Below, piece after piece: positions 35,278-44,632 of a stretch of 64,000 nucleotides of DNA (positions are counted from its first letter, which is position 1; each line of letters begins with the position of its first letter). The notes below the pieces were generated by a model that had not been told where the DNA came from, did not search any database, and saw only the letters and a list, made by a program, of their open reading frames with translations. The position numbers and the translations under genes are program-made. Source of the stretch: Lutimonas saemankumensis (lineage in GTDB: Bacteria; Bacteroidota; Bacteroidia; Flavobacteriales; Flavobacteriaceae); assembly GCF_020171465.1 (NCBI RefSeq), contig NZ_JAIUZR010000005.1, forward strand, positions 372,001 to 436,000. Reading direction: 5' to 3'.

Positions 35278-35940
35278 ATGAATATAGGAAATGAGTTTAA
35301 AAAATTCGCTGTAAAAGATCAGGGAATCAACAGTTTGTACGTTGATCAGATCATAAGTAGTGTAACCCCTTATATCATTGAAGAAAGACAACTTAATGTT
35401 GCTCAGATGGATGTTTTTTCCCGGTTGATGATGGATAGAATCATATTTCTGGGAACGGGTATCAACGATCAGGTAGCTAATATCATTCAGGCCCAGTTAT
35501 TGTTTCTTGAGAGTGTTGACTCTTCAAAAGACATTTCAATTTATATCAATTCTCCGGGAGGAGGAGTCTATGCAGGTCTCGGTATTTATGATACCATGCA
35601 GTTTATTAAACCGGATGTGGCGACTATATGTACGGGTATGGCTGCATCTATGGGGGCCGTATTGATGTGTGCGGGTGAGAAAGGAAAACGATCTGCCTTG
35701 CCTCATTCCAGAATTATGATACATCAACCACTGGGTGGTGCACAGGGACAGGCATCAGATATAGAAATTACTGCCAGAGAAATTTTAAAATTGAAAGATG
35801 AACTTTATGCCATTATTGCAAAGCATTCAGGCCAAAAAGTAAAGAAGGTTCATGATGATTCGGACCGAGATTATTGGATGAAAGCGGAAGAAGCTAAAAC
35901 TTATGGCATGATTGATGAAGTACTAACAAGAAATAAATAA
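35278..35940 (+). CDS. clpP: ATP-dependent Clp protease proteolytic subunit
   Basis: 220 residues from the ATG at 35278 (a TTG six codons upstream is unlikely). ClpP forms the proteolytic chamber for ClpX. Catalytic Ser124 is in [10 protein letters not shown] and His149 in [10 protein letters not shown]; the Asp is in the DSDRDYWM segment. The N-terminus is longer than the mature E. coli form and probably processed. clpX starts 37 bases downstream, in one operon. Confidence 0.97.
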   Translation: MNIGNEFKKFAVKDQGINSLYVDQIISSVTPYIIEERQLNVAQMDVFSRLMMDRIIFLGTGINDQVANIIQAQLLFLESVDSSKDISIYINSPGGGVYAGLGIYDTMQFIKPDVATICTGMAASMGAVLMCAGEKGKRSALPHSRIMIHQPLGGAQGQASDIEITAREILKLKDELYAIIAKHSGQKVKKVHDDSDRDYWMKAEEAKTYGMIDEVLTRNK

Positions 35941-35977
35941 TCGTATTGCGGTGTGATCCCGTTTAAATATTTGGAAA

Positions 35978-37216
35978 ATGGCGAAGAAAGAAGAACTTGA
36001 ATGTTCGTTTTGTAAAAGAAAGAAGGAGGAGACCAATTTGTTGATAGCCGGGGTCGATTCGCATATTTGCGATAAATGTATCGAACAGGCACATGGCATT
36101 GTCTTAGAGGAGTCGATTAATGAAAAAAAGTCCTCAACCTCTGATTTTCTGGTAAAGAAACCCAGGGAGATCAAAACATTTTTGGATCAGTATATCATAG
36201 GTCAGAATCAGGCAAAAAAAGTAATGTCTGTTGCTGTGTACAATCATTACAAGAGATTACTTCAACAGCCTTCTTCAAAGGAGGATGACATAGAAATTGA
36301 GAAAAGTAACATTGTCTTAGTAGGAGAAACAGGTACCGGTAAAACCCTGATTGCAAGAACAATTGCGAAAATGCTTGACGTGCCTTTCGCGATAGTTGAT
36401 GCAACAGTACTTACCGAAGCGGGTTATGTAGGTGAGGACGTTGAAACGATTCTTACAAGATTGTTACAGGCGGCGGATTATAAAGTAGACAAGGCGGAAA
36501 GGGGAATTGTATTTATTGATGAAATTGATAAAATTGCCAGAAAAAGCGATAACCCATCTATTACCAGAGATGTTTCAGGAGAAGGGGTCCAGCAGGCACT
36601 TTTAAAGCTTTTGGAAGGAACGGTTGTTAACGTACCCCCAAAAGGAGGCAGAAAGCATCCTGATCAAAAATTTGTAGAAGTAAATACAAAAAACATCTTG
36701 TTTATTGCAGGGGGAGCTTTTAGTGGTATTGATAAAGTAATCAGTAAGCGATTGAATATGCAGGCCGTAGGATATTCGGCTTCTATTTCAGAGGATAAAA
36801 TAGATGAAGAGAATTTGTTACAGTATATCATTCCTTCTGATCTTAAGAATTTTGGTCTTATTCCTGAAATTATTGGTAGGTTGCCGGCTCTCACTTTTAT
36901 GAGGCCACTTGACAAAGAGACACTTAGGTCAATTTTGACAGAACCAAAGAATGCATTGATCAAACAATACACAAAGTTGTTTGAAATGGACGGTATAAAA
37001 TTTGAGATCAATGAAGCTGCACTTGAATATATTGTAGATAAGGCGGTTGAGTATAAACTCGGAGCCCGAGGCCTGAGGTCATTATGCGAAGAAATTTTGA
37101 CCGATGCCATGTTCGACATGCCTGGAGCTGATGAAACAACTTTAAAAGTAACAAAGAAATACGCAGAAGGAAAACTGACGAAATCAACCATTAAAAAGTT
37201 GAAGGCGGTTTCTTAA
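35978..37216 (+). CDS. clpX: Clp protease ATP-binding subunit ClpX
   Basis: 412 residues. ClpX is the AAA+ unfoldase feeding ClpP. An N-terminal four-Cys zinc domain ([10 protein letters not shown]...ICDKC, residues ~7-37) is followed by Walker A GETGTGKT, pore loop GYVGEDVE, Walker [12 protein letters not shown] and the small domain with [10 protein letters not shown] (sensor 2). Length and motifs are normal; a terminator follows. Confidence 0.98.
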   Translation: MAKKEELECSFCKRKKEETNLLIAGVDSHICDKCIEQAHGIVLEESINEKKSSTSDFLVKKPREIKTFLDQYIIGQNQAKKVMSVAVYNHYKRLLQQPSSKEDDIEIEKSNIVLVGETGTGKTLIARTIAKMLDVPFAIVDATVLTEAGYVGEDVETILTRLLQAADYKVDKAERGIVFIDEIDKIARKSDNPSITRDVSGEGVQQALLKLLEGTVVNVPPKGGRKHPDQKFVEVNTKNILFIAGGAFSGIDKVISKRLNMQAVGYSASISEDKIDEENLLQYIIPSDLKNFGLIPEIIGRLPALTFMRPLDKETLRSILTEPKNALIKQYTKLFEMDGIKFEINEAALEYIVDKAVEYKLGARGLRSLCEEILTDAMFDMPGADETTLKVTKKYAEGKLTKSTIKKLKAVS

Positions 37217-37247
37217 TTTTTTATTTCTTTTGATCATTGAAAATATG

Positions 37248-37274
37248 AAACTGTCAGGATCTGGCAGTTTTTTT
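37248..37274 (+). terminator. Terminator after clpX
   Basis: 10-bp stem AAACTGTCAG / CTGGCAGTTT (one G-T pair), 3-base loop, followed by a T-run. Confidence 0.85.
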
Positions 37275-37305
37275 ATCTTTATATCCTTAGAATTTTCCTA
37301 TCCAT

Positions 37306-39282
37306 ATGATAGCAAGAACAACAATTGATAAAGTATTTGAAACCGCCAGGGTGGAGGAGGTCATCGGAGACTTTGTTAATTTAAAAAAGGCTGGCTCAAA
37401 TTTTAAGGGACTGAGTCCTTTTGCGGATGAGAAAACACCGTCTTTTATGGTTTCTCCTGTCAAGCAGATATGGAAAGATTTCAGCACAGGTAAAGGGGGT
37501 AATGCCATTACTTTTTTAATGGAACATGAGCATTATTCATATCCTGAAGCGATTCGATATCTTGCCAAAAAATATCAAATTGAAATTGAAGAAACGGTTC
37601 AGAGCAATGAAGAAAAGAAGCGATCAGATGAAAGAGAAAGCCTTTTTCTGGTATCTGAGTATGCTAAAAATTACTTCACAGATATCCTGTGGAATTCGGA
37701 AAAGGGAAAAGCGATAGGACTTACCTATTTTAAGGAAAGAGGATTTACTGATGATACGATCAAAAAATTTGAACTAGGATATAGTACAGATGAATGGTCG
37801 GCATTCACCGATAGCGCACTGGAAAAGAAATACGAATTGGAATTTCTGGAAGGTACAGGGTTGACCATTGTTAAAGAGAATAGAAAATTTGACCGTTTCA
37901 AAGGACGCGTGATGTTCCCGATCCACAGTATGAGTGGAAGAATTCTGGGTTTCGGGGGAAGAACCTTATCCTCAGACAAAAGAGCTGCAAAATATCTCAA
38001 CTCTCCTGAAAGCATCATTTACCACAAAAGTAAGATTCTTTATGGTATTTATCAGGCAAAACAAAGCATAGCGAAAGAGGACAATTGTTATTTGGTCGAA
38101 GGTTATACGGATGTGATTTCAATGTGGCAATCTGGAATAGAAAATGTGGTGGCCTCTTCAGGAACTGCCTTAACTGCGGATCAGATTCGATTGATCAATA
38201 GATTGACCAACAACATTACCGTTTTGTTTGATGGTGACGCAGCCGGAATCAGGGCTTCTCTTCGTGGGATTGATCTTATTCTGGAACAGGGACTCAACGT
38301 TAAGGTTGTAACTTTTCCCGAAGGCGAGGATCCTGATAGTTTTGCCAGGTCAAAAACCGAGGAAGAATTGAAGTCCTATTTGGAGGATAATTCTCAGGAT
38401 TTTATTCAGTTTAAAACCTCTTTACTCCTTGAAGAAACGAAGAATGATCCGATCAAAAGAGCGGGTCTTATAAGAGACATTGTAGCAAGTATATCTAAGA
38501 TCCCTAATAATATTCAGAAGGAAATCTATGTTCAGGAATGCGCAAGGATCATGAATATTTCAGAAACGGTACTCTTTAATGAATTGTCTCAAATTTTAAA
38601 ACGAGAAAATAAAAGTGGTGGTGCGGTACCAGCTATTGCAAAGACCCCTTTCACAGGAGTAAAGAAAGAAACCAAAGAAACCATTAAGGTCGATCAGCTG
38701 TTTCAGATGGAAAAAAAGATAATAGAAATTCTTTTGCTCTATGGTAACCAAGAGGTCGATTTTATAGATTTTACCTCCGAAACTGACGAGGACGGAAAAA
38801 AAAGAATAGTGAAGACCAACTACACTAATGAGGTTTGCAAAGAAATCTATATGCACTTGCAGGAAGATGAGATTGAATTTACCAATCCTATTTTTTTAAA
38901 GATTTATTATGAAATCATCCATCTTCTGAATCAGGAAGAGAAAATCAGCGCTGATCTGTTTACAAATCACGAAGATCAGGAAGTGGCATCCACAGTGACA
39001 GACATTTTGATGGATGAAGAAAGGTATGTTTTAAGCAATTGGGAGAAACACGATATTTATGTAAAGAATAAAGAGAGTTATCTGCCCAAATTGGTAATGG
39101 ACGTGCTTTATAACCTGAGAAGACTTTTGATTGCTGAAAAAATTCAAGATTTGAAAAGTAATTTAAAAGATCATCAGGAACAGGATACTGTGGAAATTGA
39201 CAACACTGAGATGCTTGAATCCATCAGGGATTATACGGCGCTCAAACAACTTCTTTTTGAGAAACTTAACCGAGTGATTTAA
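37306..39282 (+). CDS. dnaG: DNA primase lacking the usual zinc ligands
   Basis: 658 residues. DnaG makes RNA primers at the replication fork. The N-terminal region aligns with the zinc-binding domain, but the C-x2-H-x17-C-x2-C ligands are replaced by Ser37, Ala40, Asp58 and Thr61 (GLSPFADEKTPSF and WKDFSTGKGGN). The TOPRIM polymerase domain is intact: FKGRVMFPIHSMSGRILGFG, LVEGYTDVISMWQ and the DGDAAGIRA metal site. The C-terminal helicase-binding part (~430-658) is present. Loss of the zinc site appears to be shared by flavobacteria, from memory. It overlaps nadE by 4 bases tail to tail. Confidence 0.95.
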   Translation: MIARTTIDKVFETARVEEVIGDFVNLKKAGSNFKGLSPFADEKTPSFMVSPVKQIWKDFSTGKGGNAITFLMEHEHYSYPEAIRYLAKKYQIEIEETVQSNEEKKRSDERESLFLVSEYAKNYFTDILWNSEKGKAIGLTYFKERGFTDDTIKKFELGYSTDEWSAFTDSALEKKYELEFLEGTGLTIVKENRKFDRFKGRVMFPIHSMSGRILGFGGRTLSSDKRAAKYLNSPESIIYHKSKILYGIYQAKQSIAKEDNCYLVEGYTDVISMWQSGIENVVASSGTALTADQIRLINRLTNNITVLFDGDAAGIRASLRGIDLILEQGLNVKVVTFPEGEDPDSFARSKTEEELKSYLEDNSQDFIQFKTSLLLEETKNDPIKRAGLIRDIVASISKIPNNIQKEIYVQECARIMNISETVLFNELSQILKRENKSGGAVPAIAKTPFTGVKKETKETIKVDQLFQMEKKIIEILLLYGNQEVDFIDFTSETDEDGKKRIVKTNYTNEVCKEIYMHLQEDEIEFTNPIFLKIYYEIIHLLNQEEKISADLFTNHEDQEVASTVTDILMDEERYVLSNWEKHDIYVKNKESYLPKLVMDVLYNLRRLLIAEKIQDLKSNLKDHQEQDTVEIDNTEMLESIRDYTALKQLLFEKLNRVI

Positions 39283-40070
39283 CTTTTCATCTCCATAGGG
39301 ATCTCACATACCGGTATGGGTACCATTTTATGTTTATTCGCCTTATGCATTTTTGTATAAATTTCAAGCACCTGTTTTTCTCTAGTTTTAAGAGAATCAG
39401 GATTTGATTTTGATTCAACAAATCGCATAGCCCATTCAAGTTCGTCGTAACTTGCGCCGATTTGATCTTCATCAGTACGATCATCTCCCCAAAGACCGTC
39501 TGTTGGGGCTGCTTCTATGATATCCTGATTGATGCCCATAAAATTTGCCAGTTCATATACCTCACTTTTCATAAGGTCTGCAATTGGGCTCAGATCAACT
39601 CCTCCATCTCCATATTTGGTGTAAAATCCAACTCCAAAATCCTCTACTTTGTTTCCGGTACCGGCCACAAGAAGTCCCTGAAGTGCAGCGAAATAATATA
39701 GAGAGGTCATTCTGAGTCTGGCTCTCGTATTGGCCAGAGACATAAATCTGTCCTCTTCATTCTCCACGGTGGGCAAAGCTTCTATAAGGCTGTCAAAAAC
39801 CTGGGTTAGGTTTACCTGAGTCATTTCAACATTCGGAAAACGGCTTTTCATCCAGTCAATATGATTCAGAGCCCGACTTACCTGTGAAGGGGCCTGGTGA
39901 ATAGGCATTTCAAGACAAAGTACCTTCAGACCGGTTTTTGCGCAAAGGGTGGAGGTCACCGCAGAATCGATACCTCCGGAAACTCCCACAACAAATCCGT
40001 TCACTCCAGCCTTAATGGCGTAATCTTTCAACCAGTTTACTATATGATTTATAATTTTTTCTGTCTTCAT
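39279..40070 (-). CDS. nadE: NAD(+) synthetase, ammonia-dependent type
   Basis: 263 residues: the short NadE lacking a glutaminase domain. It adenylates and amidates deamido-NAD. The PP-loop GVSGGIDSAV (about 28-37), the GTGNKVEDFGVGFYTKYGDGGVD segment and the PTDGLWGDDRTDEDQIG loop are typical. It ends 4 bases inside the convergent dnaG end and is divergent from gldB through interlocking promoters. Confidence 0.96.
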   Translation of the reverse strand: MKTEKIINHIVNWLKDYAIKAGVNGFVVGVSGGIDSAVTSTLCAKTGLKVLCLEMPIHQAPSQVSRALNHIDWMKSRFPNVEMTQVNLTQVFDSLIEALPTVENEEDRFMSLANTRARLRMTSLYYFAALQGLLVAGTGNKVEDFGVGFYTKYGDGGVDLSPIADLMKSEVYELANFMGINQDIIEAAPTDGLWGDDRTDEDQIGASYDELEWAMRFVESKSNPDSLKTREKQVLEIYTKMHKANKHKMVPIPVCEIPMEMKS

Positions 40071-40086
40071 TATGGCAAGTATTTAT

Positions 40087-40094
40087 TAGTTTTG
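40087..40094 (+). promoter_or_regulatory. -7 box for gldB
   Basis: TAGTTTTG, 41 bases before the gldB ATG; interlocks with the opposite-strand box at 40109-40102. Confidence 0.55.
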
Positions 40095-40101
40095 CGAGGC
40101 A

Positions 40102-40109
40102 CAAAAATA
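40102..40109 (-). promoter_or_regulatory. -7 box for nadE
   Basis: TATTTTTG on the minus strand, 31 bases before the nadE ATG. Only 7 bases separate it from the gldB box, so the two transcription starts should lie within one polymerase footprint. Confidence 0.55.
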
Positions 40110-40135
40110 TTAATTTTTCCGGTCAATTTATTTAG

Positions 40136-41104
40136 ATGAATAGTATTAAATACATTTTTGTTTTTCTCTTTATGGTTAGTTTAATTTCATGTGGAAAGAA
40201 AAATGAAACGAGAATCGATCTCACCGGGATCGATTTAAACATGGAAATTATCCGCTTTGACGAGAAATTCTATTCCTCCGGGCCTGAGAATCTCAATCAG
40301 TTGAAATCAGATTTCCCTTACCTGTTTCCAGCGGGTAATCCGGATTCTGTATGGACCTCAAAAATGCTTGATGAGGATGAATTGTTTCTTTATAATTCAG
40401 GACGGGAGGTCTTTGGGGATTTTTCTGAAGAGGAAAAGACACTAAGTGACTTGTTTAAACATGTAAAATATTATTTTCCAAAATTCAAAGAACCAAAAGT
40501 GATTACGGTTTTGAGTAATGTTGATTATGAGAACAGGATCATATTTGCGGATAGTTTATTGTTGGTGTCACTCGATGTTTATTTAGGAAGGGATCATGAG
40601 GTATATGCAGACTATCCTGGTTACATCAAGCAAAATTTTCGAAAAGAGCACATGGTGGTTGATGTGGCTGAGAAACTGGCGGAACCTGTTTTGATGAATG
40701 CATCAACAGGTTCTTTTATATCGCGTATGATTCAGCAAGGTAAGAAAATGTATATCATGTCTGTATTTCTTCCGGAAGTCAGCGATCATGAGATAATGGG
40801 TTATGAGAGGTCCCAGTTTGAATGGGCCGAAATTAGCGAAGTTGACATATGGAAGTACTATGTAGAGAACGAAATGTTATATTCAAATGACGCGAGTCTC
40901 ACGGACAGGTTTATCTCTGATGCCCCTTTTTCAAAGTTCTTTTTGGAAGTAGATAAAGATTCTCCGGGAAGGATAGGGGTATGGTTTGGATGGCAAATTG
41001 TAAATTCATTTATGCAAAATTCCGATTCGAGCCTGAAGGAAATGATTCTGATGGACAATGAGGAGTTGTTCAGGAAGTCTCGGTATAAGCCAAAGAAGAA
41101 ATAA
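40136..41104 (+). CDS. gldB: Gliding motility lipoprotein GldB
   Basis: 322 residues with a lipobox at LISC (Cys19). GldB is a lipoprotein needed for gliding and T9SS function in Flavobacterium. Features consistent with the family: DLNMEIIRFDEKFYSSG near the N-terminus, VDYENRIIFADSLLLVSLDVYLG centrally, and FGWQIVNSFMQNSD near the end, with a distant likeness to GldB-type zinc-protease folds lacking an obvious HExxH. gldC follows 55 bases downstream. Confidence 0.95.
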   Translation: MNSIKYIFVFLFMVSLISCGKKNETRIDLTGIDLNMEIIRFDEKFYSSGPENLNQLKSDFPYLFPAGNPDSVWTSKMLDEDELFLYNSGREVFGDFSEEEKTLSDLFKHVKYYFPKFKEPKVITVLSNVDYENRIIFADSLLLVSLDVYLGRDHEVYADYPGYIKQNFRKEHMVVDVAEKLAEPVLMNASTGSFISRMIQQGKKMYIMSVFLPEVSDHEIMGYERSQFEWAEISEVDIWKYYVENEMLYSNDASLTDRFISDAPFSKFFLEVDKDSPGRIGVWFGWQIVNSFMQNSDSSLKEMILMDNEELFRKSRYKPKKK

Positions 41105-41159
41105 AAAATATCATTTATCGAATTTTAGAATAGTTCTATCAACTTAGAAATCAGAAATT

Positions 41160-41498
41160 ATGGCAGTAAAGCACAAATCAGAAATAGGAATCAAAGTAGG
41201 ATTGGATGAAAACAGGGTTCCGGAAGAACTCTACTGGTCAGCAGATGATGGTGGAATTACCGACATGGAAGCCAAAGCATTATTGTTGTCGGTTTGGGAT
41301 TCAGCAGGTAAGGATACGTATAAGATCAATCTTTGGACCAAGGAAATGCCTGTTAATGAAATGATTCAGTTTTTTCATCAGACTCTTGTCTCGATGGCTG
41401 ATACATTTGAGACCTCAACGGGTGATGAAAAAATGAGTGCTACAATGCGTGATTTTTGCGATTATTACGCTGAAAAAATGGGTATCAAAAGGCAATAA
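41160..41498 (+). CDS. gldC: Gliding motility protein GldC
   Basis: 112 residues without a signal peptide. Its opening (HKSEIGIKVGLDENRVPEEL, YWSADDGG) and the middle LWTKEMPVNEMIQFFHQTL match GldC, which enhances gliding in F. johnsoniae but is not essential. Adjacent to gldB, as usual. Predicted cytosolic; mechanism unknown. Confidence 0.95.
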   Translation: MAVKHKSEIGIKVGLDENRVPEELYWSADDGGITDMEAKALLLSVWDSAGKDTYKINLWTKEMPVNEMIQFFHQTLVSMADTFETSTGDEKMSATMRDFCDYYAEKMGIKRQ

Positions 41499-41534
41499 CA
41501 TAATTTTGAAACTATGCCGATAGCAGGGAGAGGA

Positions 41535-42677
41535 TCACTGATGTCCATTTCCATTGTATTCTAAAATTTGTTTTAAAACTTTATGATAGTCGCTATCGTT
41601 ACTTACGAAATCAAGTTCTGAAACATCAATGACCAGGGTATTTAAAGCCTTTTCTGATTTAATAAAGGAAGAGTATCCTTTATGAATTTTGTCTAGATAT
41701 TCGGGCTGTATATTCTGCTCGTATTCCCGACCTCTTTTTTTAATATTCTCGATCAGTCGATCCGTATTTTGATACAGGAAGACATAAACATCCGGTTTTG
41801 ATATCTCCTTGTACATGATATCGAACATCTTTCTGTACAGGTTGTATTCTTCTTTTGGAAGTGTGATCTGGGCGAATATCAAGGACTTGAATATATAGTA
41901 GTCCGAAACGATAAAGTTTTTAAACAGATCGAATTGAGCAAGATCATCGGTAAGCTGATGGTATCTGTCAGCAAGAAAACTCATCTCGAGGGGAAATGCG
42001 TAGCGTTCCTCATCAGCATAAAACTTTGGAAGGAAGGGATTGTCGGCAAATCGCTCTAAAACCAGCTTTGCATTGAAGTCATCTCCGATTTTGTTTGCAA
42101 GACTTGTTTTTCCTGACCCGATATTACCCTCGATTGCAATATAGTTGTATTTCTCAACCAATGAAATAGGGCGTTTCAATTTTATTTCTGTTTTTTCAAT
42201 GTGTCCGGAGTCCAGACATTGTTGTAAACAGATAAGTATGGTCTTTTTAGCAATAGGATGGATTATATTAGGTGCGATCTCGGTTAGGGGAACCAGAACG
42301 AATTTTCTTTTCAGCATTTCCGGGTGAGGAACTTTCAAATCATTATAAAAAATGATCTCATCGTCAAACAAAAGAATATCAATATCAATGATCCTGTCTT
42401 TATAACCCCCATCAGGATTTCGATCTCTGCCAAGCTGATGTTCAATATCGAGTACTTTCTGAATCATTTTTTCAGGATTCAAACTACTGGAAATTTCAAT
42501 ACAGATATTATAAAAATCTTTTCCTTCAAATCCCCAGGATGGGCTTGAATAAACAGATGATATACGTTGCACATGGCCGATATAATCATTGATAAGATTA
42601 ACAGCCTGTTGCAAATTTTGTATTTTATCCCCCAGGTTGGTGCCTAAGGATAAATATGTCGTACGGACAATTTTCAA
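41535..42677 (-). CDS. Fused FolK (HPPK) and deoxynucleoside kinase
   Basis: 380 residues, TTG start (a stop lies five codons upstream and no ATG precedes the domain). Residues 1-160 are HPPK, which pyrophosphorylates 6-hydroxymethyldihydropterin in folate synthesis: LSLGTNLGDK, then GRDRNPDGGYKDRIIDIDIL. Residues ~175-380 are a deoxynucleoside kinase with P-loop GNIGSGKTS (184-192), LVLERFADNPFL, and the LID segment IKKRGREYEQNI. The fusion links folate and dNTP salvage. It appears in many flavobacteria, as I recall, so it is not an assembly error. It ends 36 bases from gldC, tail to tail. Confidence 0.93.
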   Translation of the reverse strand: MKIVRTTYLSLGTNLGDKIQNLQQAVNLINDYIGHVQRISSVYSSPSWGFEGKDFYNICIEISSSLNPEKMIQKVLDIEHQLGRDRNPDGGYKDRIIDIDILLFDDEIIFYNDLKVPHPEMLKRKFVLVPLTEIAPNIIHPIAKKTILICLQQCLDSGHIEKTEIKLKRPISLVEKYNYIAIEGNIGSGKTSLANKIGDDFNAKLVLERFADNPFLPKFYADEERYAFPLEMSFLADRYHQLTDDLAQFDLFKNFIVSDYYIFKSLIFAQITLPKEEYNLYRKMFDIMYKEISKPDVYVFLYQNTDRLIENIKKRGREYEQNIQPEYLDKIHKGYSSFIKSEKALNTLVIDVSELDFVSNDSDYHKVLKQILEYNGNGHQ

Positions 42678-42865
42678 ATTGAATTCTTTTTAAATCAAAT
42701 TGGTGGAATTTACATAATAACCTACTATATTGGCAAAAATTTCCTTCTTGAATAGATTAGTGCAAAGAAACTAAAACCATAGCTGAATAAGTTCAACTTT
42801 AAAGTTTAGTTTTTAACATTTGTAACATTACTATTTGGGGAGCGACAAATAGTAAAACAGTATAG

Positions 42866-44632
42866 ATGACTTTTTTAAGAGAATTATTGGCGGCAATATT
42901 GGGAGTGCTCATATCATTTATGATCATGTTCTTTGTTTTTGTTGCCATAGGATCGGTGCTAAGTTCAAGATTGATGGAGGATGAAAAAATCGTTGTCAAA
43001 AACAATACGGTTCTTGTTTTGAAATTTGAGGACCTGATCAAAGACTATGCTCCTGCCAGTGACGATCCTCTTGCCCAGATTTTGGGCCTGGAAGAAAATA
43101 AATTAGGTCTCGACCAGATCCTGAATGCCATTGACAACGCTAAATATGATGATAACATCCTTGGAATTAGTATAGAATCCCTGGTATTAAGGGCGGGAAT
43201 GGCTCAGATACAGGAAATAAGAGAGAAATTATACGAATTTAAGGAGTCGGGTAAGTTTATTACAGCCTTTGCCGATGTCTATGAGCAAAAGAATTTATAC
43301 CTGAGTTCCGTAGCTGATTCTGTCTACGTGAATCCTGTTGGCATGATTGATTTCAGAGGATTGGCCGGTGAGGTTTTGTTTTTTAAAGATTTTCAGGATA
43401 AATATGGTGTAAGAATGGAGGTAGTTCGTCATGGAAAATACAAAAGTGCGGTAGAACCTTTTTTGGACAATAAAATGAGTGAGGCGAACAGGGAACAAAC
43501 CGAAGCCTTTTTGCAATCTATTTGGTCCGAAATGGTGGATGATATGTCGGAGAGTCGTGCCATAGAACAAAAGCAGTTAAATTTTATTGCGGATGAACTG
43601 CTGGCAAGGTCGCCAAAACTGGCTATCGAGAATAAGATGGTCAATGGAGAAATGTATAGAGATGAATACGTAAAGGTCTTAAAGAAGCTCAGTGGAATTG
43701 ATGAAGATGGAAAAATCAATTCAGTCAGTATCAAAAATTATATTTCTACCGGCAAAGGAAGGATCATTAACAATGCCTCTGACAGGATCGCTGTAATTTA
43801 TGCCCAGGGTGATATAATGTATGGAAAAGGGGATGAGAATTATATTGGCCCTGATCTGATCATTAAGGCCCTGAAGAAAGCCAGAAAAGATAAAAGGATC
43901 AAGGCAATCGTATTGCGCGTGAATTCTCCTGGAGGAAGTGCTTTGGCTTCAGATATTATCTGGAGGGAGATTGAAGTCACCAAGAAAGACAAGCCCGTAG
44001 TTGTTTCAATGGGTAATCTTGCTGCTTCAGGGGGTTACTATATATCATGTAATGCAGATAAAATAATTGCGGACCCCATGACTATCACGGGTAGTATAGG
44101 TGTTTTTGGCATGATCCCAAATATAAGCAAATTTACTGATCGGATTGGGATAAATGCAGAACAGGTCGGTACGAACCGCAGGTCTCTTGATTATAGTTTA
44201 TTTGAACCAATGAGTGATGACTTTTACAATGTTACCAAAGAAGGCATTGAAAGAGTCTACAAAACATTTGTAAGCAAAGTAGCTGAGGGAAGAAATATGA
44301 CCTTTGAAGAAGTTGACCGAATTGCTCAGGGTAGAGTCTGGACCGGGGAACAGGCACTCGAAAACGGTTTGGTAGATGAATTGGGTGGCTTGGAGGATGC
44401 TATAAAATCAGCAGCTAAAATGGCGGATATCCAGGATTATAGAATAAGAAGTTATCCAGACTATAAAAAGGAATTTAAAGATATGATTTCGGGCCCAATG
44501 CTCAGTATAAAAAACGACTTAATACTTTCAGAAATCGGAGAGGAGAATCTTAAAATATATCAGCAGATTAAACAGTTTGGAGAATGGAAAGGAATACAGA
44601 CGCGACTTCCTTTCCTGATAGAGATCAAATAA
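42866..44632 (+). CDS. sppA: Signal peptide peptidase SppA, 67K type
   Basis: 588 residues, with one N-terminal membrane helix (about 10-33) and two tandem Clp/crotonase-fold halves. The catalytic Lys193 is in HGKYKSAVEPF of the first half and Ser388 in NLAASGGYYIS of the second, the same dyad spacing as E. coli SppA. It digests cleaved signal peptides in the membrane. It abuts the convergent AraC gene with no intergenic base. Confidence 0.97.
   Translation: MTFLRELLAAILGVLISFMIMFFVFVAIGSVLSSRLMEDEKIVVKNNTVLVLKFEDLIKDYAPASDDPLAQILGLEENKLGLDQILNAIDNAKYDDNILGISIESLVLRAGMAQIQEIREKLYEFKESGKFITAFADVYEQKNLYLSSVADSVYVNPVGMIDFRGLAGEVLFFKDFQDKYGVRMEVVRHGKYKSAVEPFLDNKMSEANREQTEAFLQSIWSEMVDDMSESRAIEQKQLNFIADELLARSPKLAIENKMVNGEMYRDEYVKVLKKLSGIDEDGKINSVSIKNYISTGKGRIINNASDRIAVIYAQGDIMYGKGDENYIGPDLIIKALKKARKDKRIKAIVLRVNSPGGSALASDIIWREIEVTKKDKPVVVSMGNLAASGGYYISCNADKIIADPMTITGSIGVFGMIPNISKFTDRIGINAEQVGTNRRSLDYSLFEPMSDDFYNVTKEGIERVYKTFVSKVAEGRNMTFEEVDRIAQGRVWTGEQALENGLVDELGGLEDAIKSAAKMADIQDYRIRSYPDYKKEFKDMISGPMLSIKNDLILSEIGEENLKIYQQIKQFGEWKGIQTRLPFLIEIK

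Noticed and set aside
36664-37191. 175-codon minus-strand frame opposite clpX
   Set aside because: Serine-rich shadow frame of a fully conserved gene.
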